From contig CALNAU010000163.1 of the NCBI GenBank assembly GCA_937874275.1, positions 1 to 14,473 on the forward strand: a stretch of 14,473 bases of DNA, given 5' to 3'. The notes beneath the pieces are model-generated. The model did no database searches, was not told the DNA's origin, and worked only from the letters and a program-made list of their open reading frames with translations. Made by a program: the position numbers and the translations under genes. Within the stretch, counting starts at the first letter, position 1, and each line of letters opens with the position of its first letter. This stretch comes from an uncultured Clostridia bacterium (lineage in GTDB: Bacteria; Bacillota; Clostridia; Christensenellales; Aristaeellaceae). Positions 7,428 to 13,902 of this stretch are shown here, in pieces.

Positions 7428-7794
7428 GAATAAACAGATGGTGCATATTCAGAACCGAATCGGATATCAAATGATGTCGATTGTTTGCAGAATCCTCGCC
7501 CGACGCCACATGACGGCGCACGTGAACACGGATATCAACTGCATGACGATGAACCATAGAAACTGATTGTAGTGACCCGTGAATGGCCTCCCGCAGCAGG
7601 AAGCGTACCCGAAGCGGCATCGTTAGGGTTTGACAACTTTGCCCGGCGCAATTCGCCTCCCCTATGCGCCCTCAAACCGAACGCAGAGAAGCCCGGTGTT
7701 CCCCTGCATGACCACCTATAATATGGAGCATCAACTCACATGCTGCCCGCTTCACCTTCTTCCACAAACGAAGCATCCAACGTTTTGAACGCAC
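7428..7794. other. Non-coding stretch without recognised content
   Basis: About 370 bp lie between the operon control region and the terminator of the large RNA. I see no reading frame with a ribosome binding site. A 68-codon frame on the minus strand (7620-7414) has His/Arg-rich, unstructured-looking composition and no ribosome binding site. A TATAAT on the plus strand near 7717 lacks a matching -35. It could be a decayed gene or spacer; nothing specific is supported. Confidence 0.5.
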
Positions 7795-7822
7795 GAAAAC
7801 TGCCGCATTGCTGCGGCAGCTC
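7795..7822 (-). terminator. Rho-independent terminator of the large non-coding RNA
   Basis: The stem is CTGCCGCA / TGCGGCAG (7819-7812 with 7807-7800), eight perfect pairs closed by a GCAA tetraloop (GNRA type), with G-U and A-U pairs extending the base. TTTTCG follows on the minus strand. On the plus strand there is no T-run, so it works only for minus-strand transcripts, and the only promoter-bearing unit upstream is the RNA gene. Confidence 0.85.
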
Positions 7823-8437
7823 ATTAAGTCCTATTCAATTATCGGGATGCCTTGATTCTCACGTCGCGGTACTCCGTTGATATCGGGTATCTCTCGGTCC
7901 TTAGCTCCCGGTCCGGCTTTTCCGGTTCCCTGGGGCCCTAAGTCGGCCGGCGCCCGAAGGGTCGTTCACCTGGGTTGGTCCTGATGACCGGGCCACGCGG
8001 TTCATATTTTCCGTAACATCCGTGATACCATTGTCGAGGCAAGTGTTTCGCCTGGCCCGGTATAAGTCGTTCCGGAGAAGATGTTCCTTGTTGATTACGT
8101 GATCCTGTTTCCCATTTGGTCCAATTTCCGGGTGTTAGGGGTTTCTTTTTTCCTACGTCTCTTCGTTCTATCCGGCGTGAATCAATGGTCCCTCGTGGTT
8201 TGCCTGTGTGCTCTGTTGCCCCCCAAGTTCACCATCCGCAAAGGGATGAAGTTTGGGGAAGTCCCTGTTTAGCCGCCGCTGTGGGTTGCCCCGGGGTCGG
8301 CCATTTCAGGTGATCGCAATTCCCGTTAGGTATCGAACCTGGATAGGGCGAGGCAAGCAACAGGTTCCAATAAGATTTCTGTATTCAGTGAATCGCCCTC
8401 CTTCGAACCGTGTATTGTGGTCGTATTGTTCTGGTTC
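7795..8437 (-). ncRNA. Large structured non-coding RNA, about 640 nt, class not identified
   Basis: An independent transcription unit with a perfect promoter at 8473-8444, a start expected near 8437, and a strong terminator. No plausible protein frame lies on the transcribed strand. Complementary segments are frequent: AGGGCGA 8399-8393 with TCGCCCT 8351-8345; CCCCAA 8258-8253 with TTGGGG 8226-8221, enclosing CATCC/GGATG; ACCGGGCCA 8061-8053 with TGGCCCGGT 7995-7987 (nine perfect pairs across about 57 nt); CTTAG 7942-7938 with CTAAG 7904-7900, capped by CCGG-AAAAG-CCGG (7925-7913). GAACC at the 5' end can pair with GGTTC at 8409-8405 or 8339-8335. An AGG-TTCGATA-CCT hairpin (8340-8328) resembles a T-loop. 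RNase P, tmRNA, 6S, SRP and group I/II intron signatures were not found. Size and complexity recall OLE, ROOL and GOLLD RNAs, but I could not assign it. Helices are read by eye and not energy-tested. Confidence 0.75.
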
Positions 8438-8443
8438 GATTGA

Positions 8444-8473
8444 ATTATACCCCACCCCTTTCATTTCTGTCAA
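8444..8473 (-). promoter_or_regulatory. Consensus sigma-A promoter of the large non-coding RNA
   Basis: TTGACA (8473-8468), 18-bp spacer, TATAAT (8449-8444): both hexamers are perfect. The DNA upstream of the -35 is A/T-rich (AAAATTTTGAACCAAATGAC), which could act as an UP element. Such a promoter suggests an abundant, largely unregulated RNA. Confidence 0.88.
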
Positions 8474-8573
8474 GCGTTTTGGTGTCATTTGGTTCAAAAT
8501 TTTCCTAATGCCACGATAAAATGACGGAACGCGTTGTGTTTCTTGCATTTTCTGCTTTCAAGGCATGATGCGT

Positions 8574-8603
8574 TTGTCTTTCAGTCGCGCCGAAACAGAT
8601 TAT
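8574..8603 (+). promoter_or_regulatory. Candidate promoter for the hypothetical-parA-parB-eamA operon
   Basis: TTGTCT (8574-8579) and GATTAT (8598-8603) are separated by 18 bp; an overlapping TATAGA is at 8601-8606. This is a moderate match within the 290-bp gap between the RNA promoter and the first gene. Another weak possibility is TTGCTT near 8682 with a -10 near 8700. I see no other content in the gap. Confidence 0.3.
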
Positions 8604-8741
8604 AGATTTCACCCTCGGCAACTCAGGACACAGGGGGCCACGCGCAACCCGCCGCGCGCCCGCGCGATATGGACACCCCGCCTTGCTTTATGCTATCCTG
8701 TGCTATGCGCACACGCCCCGCAGAGCTTTCGTGAGGTAGGC

Positions 8742-9224
8742 ATGACACCCATCGAGCAAACCGCTGCCACCCTGCGCCCCTGGCTGGGGAGCGACTTTGT
8801 TGCCGCCAATGCAGAGCTGATGGCGCGCCTGGCCTTTCGGCTGACGCACTTCACCGTGGGGCGCGACAATTTGCCCAAGGCAGCGCAGGACATCGATACC
8901 GCGCTGTTCATGGCGGTGCGGGACGCGACGGGCGGCCGCATGATTTTGCGGCTGGATGACAACCGCCACATGCGCGTCAAGGTGGACGACTTCGCCATCA
9001 TGGCCGATGAGCTGCTCTACCTGCTGATGCAGGGCCTGCCACGGGACGAAAAGAGCTTTCTGGCCGTGCGGGAATACTCGGTGCGCCACGGCTCCCTGGC
9101 GGCGCTGCGGGCGCTTTACCTGGATTATCAGGCCTTCCAGACCGACGAGGAATGGCGCACGGTGGAACGGGTCATCAAGACCTGCCACCCGCCCTTCCGC
9201 TGGCGCGGATGGCTTACACCATAG
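8742..9224 (+). CDS. Hypothetical protein (160 aa) upstream of parA
   Basis: I do not recognise this protein. It is soluble, with no signal peptide or membrane helix, and looks mostly helical with a central beta element RMILRLDDNRHMRVKVDDF (about residues 68-86). Conserved-looking aromatic/charged clusters are DNLPKAAQDID (41-51), KSFLAVREYSVRHG (105-118) and the C-terminal PPFRWRGWLTP. The frame is open upstream to 8565, but the ATG at 8742 has GAGG 5 nt ahead, and the upstream part reads as low-complexity Arg/Pro. The stop overlaps the ribosome binding site of parA and leaves an 8-nt gap, so it is almost certainly co-transcribed with parAB. A role tied to chromosome partition or origin biology is only guilt by association. 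Confidence 0.8.
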   Translation: MTPIEQTAATLRPWLGSDFVAANAELMARLAFRLTHFTVGRDNLPKAAQDIDTALFMAVRDATGGRMILRLDDNRHMRVKVDDFAIMADELLYLLMQGLPRDEKSFLAVREYSVRHGSLAALRALYLDYQAFQTDEEWRTVERVIKTCHPPFRWRGWLTP

Positions 9225-9232
9225 GAGACAGC

Positions 9233-9988
9233 ATGGCCAAAATCATCGCGATTGCCAACCAAAAGGGCGGTGTGGGCAAAACCACCACCGCCGTCAACCT
9301 GGCCGCCTGCCTGGCCGAGGGCGGCCGCCGCGTGCTGCTGATTGACCTGGACCCCCAGGGCAACGCCACCAGCGGCGCCGGGCTCAAGCCCGGCCAAGCC
9401 ACCGTGTACGAGCTGTTGTCCGGCACCGTACCCTTTGAGCAGGTGCTGACCGCCACCCGCACCCAGGGGCTGAGCATGCTGCCCAGCGACATTCGCCTGG
9501 CAGCTGCCGAGGTGGAGCTGGTGCAGGTGGAAAACCGCGAGTATCAGCTGAAAAACGCCCTGGCGGGCAAGCTGTCGGGCTATGACTATGTGCTGATTGA
9601 CTGCCCGCCCTCCCTGGGGCTGCTGACCCTCAACGCCCTCACGGCGGCGGACAGCGCGCTGGTGCCCATCCAGACCGAATACTATGCCCTGGAGGGCGTC
9701 ACCGCGCTGATGAACACCATCGCCCGCTTGCAGCGCTCGGTCAACCGCGATTTGCGGCTGGAAGGCGTGGTGCTCACCATGTACGACGGGCGCACCAACC
9801 TGTCGCTGCAGGTGGCGGCCCAGGTAAAAAAGCACTTCAAGGGCAAGGTGTTTTCCACCCTCATCCCCCGAAACGTGCGCCTGGGCGAGGCGCCCAGCCA
9901 CGGGCTGCCCATCAGCGCCTACGACCCGCGCAGTGCCGGGGCGGAGGCCTACCGCGCCCTGGCGCAGGAACTGCAGCGCCGCAACTAA
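9233..9988 (+). CDS. parA: Chromosome partitioning ATPase ParA (Soj)
   Basis: A 251-aa protein of normal length for chromosomal Soj/ParA. It is a Walker-type ATPase that dimerises with ATP, binds DNA non-specifically and, with ParB, segregates the origin region; in Bacillus it also acts on DnaA. The deviant Walker A KGGVGKTT with signature Lys11 and catalytic Lys16 is at 11-18. DLDPQGN is at 38-44 (Walker A'), and VLIDCPPSLG at 120-129 holds Walker B Asp123. IPRNVRLGEAPSHGLPI near residue 220 is the typical C-terminal ParA block. AGGAG lies 5 nt before the ATG. The frame is open 27 codons further upstream, but that would overlap the previous gene and lacks the family start MAKIIAIANQKGG. parB starts 24 nt downstream. 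Confidence 0.97.
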   Translation: MAKIIAIANQKGGVGKTTTAVNLAACLAEGGRRVLLIDLDPQGNATSGAGLKPGQATVYELLSGTVPFEQVLTATRTQGLSMLPSDIRLAAAEVELVQVENREYQLKNALAGKLSGYDYVLIDCPPSLGLLTLNALTAADSALVPIQTEYYALEGVTALMNTIARLQRSVNRDLRLEGVVLTMYDGRTNLSLQVAAQVKKHFKGKVFSTLIPRNVRLGEAPSHGLPISAYDPRSAGAEAYRALAQELQRRN

Positions 9989-10012
9989 GCAACGATTACA
10001 AGAGGACATCGC

Positions 10013-10849
10013 ATGAAGAAGAACGCCCTGGGCCGCGGCCTGGACGCGCTGCTCCCCCAGGCGGACTGGCAAGGCACCGTGCAGGAGATTGACGTCGACC
10101 GCATCGAGCTCAACCCCGACCAGCCGCGCAAGGAGTTTGACCAGGAAAGCCTGCAGCAGCTGGCCGACAGCATCCGCGAGGTGGGGCTGTTGCAGCCCAT
10201 TTTGGTCACCGAGGAGCGGGGGCGCTACCGCATTGTGGCGGGTGAGCGCCGCTATCGCGCCGCGCGCCTGGCCGGGCTGCGCGCTCTGCCGGCCATTGAA
10301 AAGCAGTTCAGCGCGGAAGAAATCATGCTGGCCGCCCTGGTGGAGAACCTGCAGCGCGAAGACCTCAACCCCATGGAATCCGCGGCTGCCATCCGCCGCT
10401 TGATGGACCTGGGCGGCCTGACCCAGGAGGAGGCCGCGCGGCAGCTGGGCAAATCCCGCCCGGCGGTGGCCAACCTGCTGCGCCTGCTCACCCTGCCTGC
10501 CTCGGTGCAGGAGTTGGTGCGCGCGGGCGATCTCAGCGAAGGGCATGCCCGCGTGCTGGCCGGTGTCAAGGGCGCCGCCCGGAAGGAGATGCTGGCCCGC
10601 CAGGCAGTAGCCCAGGGGCTGAGCGTGCGCGCCCTGGAACTATTGACCCGCAAGCCGGAGTCCTCCGCCCGCAGCCTGCCGCCCCTACCGGCGCCAGAGC
10701 TGCGTGATTTTGCCGAGCGCCTGCAACGCGCCACCGGCGTGCGCGCCCAGATAACGGGCGACCTCAAGCGCGGCAAGGTGACCTTCACCTACCGCAGTGC
10801 GCAGGAGCTGGAGTCCCTCTACCAGGCGCTGGAGCAGGTGCTGCCATGA
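10013..10849 (+). CDS. parB: Chromosome partitioning protein ParB (Spo0J)
   Basis: A 278-aa centromere-binding CTPase clamp. The N-terminal KKNALGRGLDALLP (2-15) contains the Arg/Leu motif by which ParB stimulates ParA ATPase. The CTP-binding boxes are visible as VAGERRYRAA (75-84) and ENLQREDLNPME (111-122). A helix-turn-helix for parS is at about 136-162 (LTQEEAARQLGKSRPAVANLL). LSEGHARVL (174-182) follows, then a linker and a C-terminal dimerisation domain. GAGG lies 7 nt before the ATG. The stop overlaps the start of the transporter gene by 4 nt. A chromosomal rather than plasmid pair is favoured by size and sequence type. Confidence 0.97.
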   Translation: MKKNALGRGLDALLPQADWQGTVQEIDVDRIELNPDQPRKEFDQESLQQLADSIREVGLLQPILVTEERGRYRIVAGERRYRAARLAGLRALPAIEKQFSAEEIMLAALVENLQREDLNPMESAAAIRRLMDLGGLTQEEAARQLGKSRPAVANLLRLLTLPASVQELVRAGDLSEGHARVLAGVKGAARKEMLARQAVAQGLSVRALELLTRKPESSARSLPPLPAPELRDFAERLQRATGVRAQITGDLKRGKVTFTYRSAQELESLYQALEQVLP

Positions 10850-11775
10850 AACAGGGGCATCTGACGGGCAACCTCCTGCTTCTCTTGGCAGCCCTGGTCT
10901 GGGGCTGCTCCTTTGTTGCGCAGAGCATGGGGATGGACCATGTGGGCCCCTTCACCTTTCAGGCCACGCGCTCGCTGCTGGGCGCCGCGTCGCTGATGCC
11001 CATCATTTTGCTGCAAAACGGCCACGCCCGTCGCTGCCGCGAAAGCGGCAAGCTGGCGCCGCACACCAAAAAGGCGCTGCTGATTGGCGGCATCCTCTGC
11101 GGCCTGGTTCTCACAGTAGCGGCCAATCTGCAGCAGGTTGCCCTGCAGGAGACCGGCGCCGGCAAAGCAGGCTTTCTCACCACGCTATATATCTTGTTTG
11201 TGCCGATGGCCGGCATGCTGCTGGGCAAGCGCCCGCCGCTGCTGCTTTGGGTGTGCATTGTCATCGCGGGCATCGGGCTCTACCTGCTCAGCGTGCAGGA
11301 GGGCTTTGTCATCGCCTCGGCCGACCTGATGCTCATCGCATGCGCGGTGGTATTCACCGTGCACATCATGCTGGTAGACCATTTCTCCCCCAAGGTGCCG
11401 GGCGTGCAGCTCAGCTGTCTGCAATTTCTGGTGGTGGGTTTTATTAGCGCCGTGCCGGCCATCATCATGGAGCGCCCGCAGATGAGTGACATTCTGGGCG
11501 CCTGGGCGCCCATCGCCTACGCGGGCGTGATGTCCAGCGGCGTGGGCTACACACTGCAAATTTTGGGCCAGCGCCGCACGCTGCCCACCGTAGCTGCGCT
11601 TATCATGAGCCTGGAGGCCGTGTTCGCCCTGCTGGCCGGCATGCTGCTGCTGGGTGAGCGCCTGACAGGACGTGAGGCCCTGGGCTGCGCGCTGATGTTC
11701 GCGGCGATTTTGCTGTCCCAATGGGCGCAGGCGCCCAGGGGGGCGAAAGAGCCGCCCGTACCGCTGGACGCCTGA
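10846..11775 (+). CDS. EamA-family (DMT superfamily) transporter
   Basis: A 309-aa integral membrane protein with about ten hydrophobic segments in two EamA repeats (roughly 8-145 and 158-292). Characteristic stretches are the N-terminal LVWGCSFVAQ (17-26), AGFLTTLYILFVP (108-120) at the end of the first repeat, and IMSLEAVFALLAGMLLLGER (252-271) in the second. The family exports amino acids, nucleotides, toxic compounds or other small metabolites; the substrate cannot be told here. Its ATG overlaps the parB TGA (ATGA), so it is translated by coupling from the partition operon, although it has no obvious link with segregation. A clean terminator follows 16 nt after the stop. Confidence 0.93.
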   Translation: MKQGHLTGNLLLLLAALVWGCSFVAQSMGMDHVGPFTFQATRSLLGAASLMPIILLQNGHARRCRESGKLAPHTKKALLIGGILCGLVLTVAANLQQVALQETGAGKAGFLTTLYILFVPMAGMLLGKRPPLLLWVCIVIAGIGLYLLSVQEGFVIASADLMLIACAVVFTVHIMLVDHFSPKVPGVQLSCLQFLVVGFISAVPAIIMERPQMSDILGAWAPIAYAGVMSSGVGYTLQILGQRRTLPTVAALIMSLEAVFALLAGMLLLGERLTGREALGCALMFAAILLSQWAQAPRGAKEPPVPLDA

Positions 11776-11791
11776 CGGAGAATACAAAGAT

Positions 11792-11822
11792 ACCGCGCCG
11801 ATGAAAATTCGGCGCGGTTTTG
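11792..11822 (+). terminator. Rho-independent terminator of the parAB-eamA operon
   Basis: ACCGCGCCGA / TCGGCGCGGT (11792-11801 with 11809-11818), ten perfect pairs, seven-base loop, then TTTT. It lies between convergent genes. The opposite strand has only a weak T-rich tail, so its value for ridA is doubtful. Confidence 0.9.
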
Positions 11823-11860
11823 TCATTAATATTCAACCCTGGGAATTACGTAATCTGCAA

Positions 11861-12235
11861 TTACTCCCCGTCGGCGATGCACTCAATCTCCACTAGGGCG
11901 GCCTTGGGCAGGGCCTTGACAGCCACGGTGGAGCGGGCGGGCTTGTTGGTGAAGTACTTGCCGTACACCTCGTTGAAGGCGGCGAAGTCGGCCATATCTG
12001 TCAAAAAGCATGTGGTCTTGACCACCTGGTCGAGCGACGAGTCGGCGGCCTCCAGCACAGCCTGCAGGTTGAGGATGCAGCGCTCGGTCTGCGCCTGCAC
12101 GCCGCCCTCCACCACGTTGCCGGTGGCGGGGTCGATGGGGGTCTGGCCCGAGCAGAAGATGAGCTTATGGGCACGCACAGCGGCGGAATAGGGGCCCAGC
12201 GCGGCAGGCGCCTTGGGGGCAATGATAGGTTTCAT
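11861..12235 (-). CDS. ridA: RidA / YjgF-family 2-iminobutanoate/2-iminopropanoate deaminase
   Basis: A 124-aa protein of typical size. RidA trimers hydrolyse reactive imine/enamine intermediates released by PLP enzymes such as threonine dehydratase, preventing damage. Key positions are present: Tyr16 in GPYSAAV, FCSGQTPIDP (27-36), Arg101 in RSTVAVKALPK, and Glu117 in VEIECIA. Asn86-type residues of the subunit interface are embedded in DFAAFNEVYGKYF. The usual cysteine after RS is Thr here, which is common. GGAGG lies 7 nt before the ATG at 12235. An in-frame ATG six codons earlier would place the ribosome binding site inside the gene and is rejected. It is a single-gene unit with its own promoter. 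Confidence 0.95.
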   Translation of the reverse strand: MKPIIAPKAPAALGPYSAAVRAHKLIFCSGQTPIDPATGNVVEGGVQAQTERCILNLQAVLEAADSSLDQVVKTTCFLTDMADFAAFNEVYGKYFTNKPARSTVAVKALPKAALVEIECIADGE

Positions 12236-12270
12236 GATATATCCTCCGTTCAAGTGATGATGATATCGTT

Positions 12271-12299
12271 AAGATAGCACCCCGGCATCCGGCTGTAAA
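12271..12299 (-). promoter_or_regulatory. Promoter of ridA
   Basis: TTTACA (12299-12294), 17-bp spacer, TATCTT (12276-12271): five and four matches to the sigma-A hexamers. It lies just after the terminator of the upstream gene and about 30 nt before the expected leader's end at the ATG. Confidence 0.6.
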
Positions 12300-12308
12300 G
12301 CGCCGGGG
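12280..12308. repeat. Inverted repeat over the ridA promoter
   Basis: CCCCGGC (12280-12286) and GCCGGGG (12302-12308) form 7-bp perfect arms around a 15-bp centre that includes the -35. It could be an operator, or a remnant stem without function. Confidence 0.35.
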
Positions 12309-12319
12309 CGCAATTCGTC

Positions 12320-12360
12320 AAAAAACAGCCGGGGTGGGCCTTGCGTGCCCACCCCGACTG
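12320..12360 (-). terminator. Rho-independent terminator of the secreted-protein gene
   Basis: In the transcript CAGTCGGGGTGGGC pairs with GCCCACCCCGGCTG (14 pairs, one G-U, seven-base loop), followed by six T (12325-12320). It starts 15 nt after the stop codon. This is the strongest terminator in the window. Confidence 0.95.
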
Positions 12361-12375
12361 AATCAAGTTGTCAAA

Positions 12376-13359
12376 TCAGTTCGCGTAATTATGCTCGTTC
12401 ACCAGGTCGAGGCCGGGCACCGGGTCCATCATGCCCAGCATATAGCCGCGCTCAGCCATGCGGGGCTCGCTCTTGGGGTAGTTGCGGGCGAACTGCACCG
12501 TGGGCATGGGGAAGCGGTAGTAGCTCAGGCGGTTGCGCACAAACATCAGCACATTGGTATCGCCGCCCAGCTGGCCGGAGATGCTGAAGGGCTGCCCGAA
12601 GGCGAAGGGGCTCTTGATGTTGGCCGGGTCCACATCGGTGACGGCGTTGAAATCCGGGAAGAAGTGCAGGAAGTCGTCCACGCGCTTCACCTTTTCGGTC
12701 TCGCCGTCGTAGAAGTAGCGGTAGGTGACGCTCACCATGTCGCCGTAGACGTCCACATATACCTCGCCCACCTCGTACATGTTGCTGGCAACCAGCGTGA
12801 AGGTCTGGCGGCCCTGCTGGCTGAGGTCAATGGGGGTGAACATATACCATTGCTTGGTCAGCTGCGGGTTGATCACGCGGAACTGGGGACCAAAGGAGCT
12901 GACGGTGTTGCGCGGGTAGTAGCCGTTGTGCACCTGGGTGTAATAGATGGCCTTGGTCTCCGGGTGAACATGCATGGTCTGGGCAAAGTACAGCGTTTTC
13001 TTGAAGCCGCCGGGCGTGGTGATGCGGTATCGGTAGGTGTTGATCTGGCCGTTCTGCGCCAGGTTCTTGTACACATAGCCGTTGACCACCAGGGGAGCGT
13101 CGCCTTGCAGCAACGTGAAGTGCAAGGTCTGCACATTGCCGCGGGCCAGCTCGTCGTACACCTCCACCGTGACCGCCACGTCATAGGCGCTCAGGTTGGT
13201 GAGGGTGAGCACCGGCTGCTCGGGGGCTTCGGTCGTATAGGTGACTTCCTCCTCGGTCTGGGCAGCGCTGATTTCATCCGCGGCCATCGCCGGCATGGCG
13301 GGCAGCAGGCCCACCAGCAACACGGCCGCAAACAGCAGGGAAAGCAATTTCTTCATCAT
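12376..13359 (-). CDS. Secreted protein of unknown function
   Basis: A 327-aa protein. Its signal peptide (about 1-26, KK, Leu-rich core, AMA before Ala27) predicts export by Sec and cleavage by signal peptidase I, with no lipobox or LPXTG anchor. After an acidic Thr/Glu-rich linker (about 28-50), the mature part is rich in beta-type, aromatic sequence, for example VLTLTNLSAYDVAVTVEVYD, TYRYRITTPGGFKKTLYFAQ and FTLVASNMYEVGEVYVDVYG. The C-terminus is FRFPM-like then PGLDLVNEHNYAN. I do not recognise a family or catalytic motif; a beta-sandwich or adhesive/envelope role is a guess. Two adjacent ATGs (13359, 13356) follow AAGAGG at 5 and 8 nt, and either may start it. A TTG seven codons upstream is less likely. 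It has its own terminator. Confidence 0.88.
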   Translation of the reverse strand: MMKKLLSLLFAAVLLVGLLPAMPAMAADEISAAQTEEEVTYTTEAPEQPVLTLTNLSAYDVAVTVEVYDELARGNVQTLHFTLLQGDAPLVVNGYVYKNLAQNGQINTYRYRITTPGGFKKTLYFAQTMHVHPETKAIYYTQVHNGYYPRNTVSSFGPQFRVINPQLTKQWYMFTPIDLSQQGRQTFTLVASNMYEVGEVYVDVYGDMVSVTYRYFYDGETEKVKRVDDFLHFFPDFNAVTDVDPANIKSPFAFGQPFSISGQLGGDTNVLMFVRNRLSYYRFPMPTVQFARNYPKSEPRMAERGYMLGMMDPVPGLDLVNEHNYAN

Positions 13360-13383
13360 CAAAACCTCTTTTCGATCCAAGTT

Positions 13384-13400
13384 GAATCATTTAGATTCTA
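13384..13400 (-). promoter_or_regulatory. Candidate -10 and overlapping dyad for the secreted-protein gene
   Basis: TAGAAT (13400-13395) is a five-of-six match to a -10 and overlaps the perfect dyad GAATC-TAAAT-GATTC (13398-13384). The -35 at 17 bp (GCGCTC) is poor. No terminator is visible after aroQ, so read-through from the aro genes may also express this gene. Confidence 0.3.
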
Positions 13401-13461
13401 CCCATAAAACGAGGTTTGAGCGCTGTTTCATGCATGGTTGCGGGCTTTGCGTAAATGATTT

Positions 13462-13902
13462 TCAGGATTTGGCGGCGAGGTGCCGGACCAGCACATCCAC
13501 CGCCTCCACATACCCCGCACCACCCTTGCCGCGGATGGCGGCGATGCAAACCGGGGTGATATAGCTATGGTGGCGAAAGGGCTCGCGCATTAGGGGGTCG
13601 GACAGGTGCACCTCCACGGCAGGAAGGGCGACCGCCTTGAGCGCGTCCAGGATGGCCACGCTGGTGTGCGTGTAGGCCGCCGGGTTGATGATGATGCCGT
13701 CCTGCTGCCCATAGGCCTGCTGGATGGCGTCCACCAGCGCGCCTTCGTTGTTGGATTGAAAGAATGTGGGCGTGACGCCGTGCTGTTCACAGCGCTGGCG
13801 CACCATGGCCTCGATGTCGGCCAGCGTTTGATGGCCGTATAGTTCGGGCTCCCGGATGCCCAGCATGTTGAGGTTGGGGCCGTTGATGATGAGCAACCTC
13901 AT
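13462..13902 (-). CDS. aroQ: Type II 3-dehydroquinate dehydratase
   Basis: A 146-aa enzyme of standard length that converts 3-dehydroquinate to 3-dehydroshikimate, the third step of the shikimate pathway. It forms a cytoplasmic dodecamer. The sequence opens with LLIINGPNLNMLGIREPELYG (3-23), containing the lid Arg17 and catalytic Tyr22. INPAAYTHTS (72-81) holds Asn73 and the catalytic His79, EVHLSDP (97-103) holds His99, and FRHHSYI (109-115) holds Arg110. AGGAGG is 7 nt from the ATG. The start overlaps the upstream kinase stop by 4 nt (ATGA), so it is coupled to it. All active-site residues are in place. Confidence 0.97.
   Translation of the reverse strand: MRLLIINGPNLNMLGIREPELYGHQTLADIEAMVRQRCEQHGVTPTFFQSNNEGALVDAIQQAYGQQDGIIINPAAYTHTSVAILDALKAVALPAVEVHLSDPLMREPFRHHSYITPVCIAAIRGKGGAGYVEAVDVLVRHLAAKS

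Noticed and set aside
7515..7530. parS site around CACGTG at 7519-7524
   Set aside because: Outside the central hexamer only three of ten positions match the TGTTTCACGTGAAACA consensus, too few for ParB binding.
7414..7620. A 68-codon minus-strand frame as a small gene
   Set aside because: No ribosome binding site; its 3' part overlaps the candidate operator; composition is not protein-like.
8328..8346. tRNA gene suggested by GGTTCGATACC
   Set aside because: Only three pairs support a T-arm and no acceptor, D or anticodon arms fit; treated as a T-loop-like element within the large RNA.
7795..8437. Large RNA as RNase P RNA, tmRNA, or a group I/II intron
   Set aside because: No RNase P core GAGGAAAGTCC-type segment, no tmRNA ends or tag frame, and no group II domain V or group I core segment could be found by eye; a covariance search would settle this.
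8306..8548. An 80-codon minus-strand frame across the RNA promoter
   Set aside because: It starts upstream of the perfect -35/-10 and would not be carried on the RNA transcript; no ribosome binding site.
9128..10546. A 472-codon minus-strand frame opposite parA and parB
   Set aside because: parA and parB are complete with all motifs; the antisense protein has no recognisable features.
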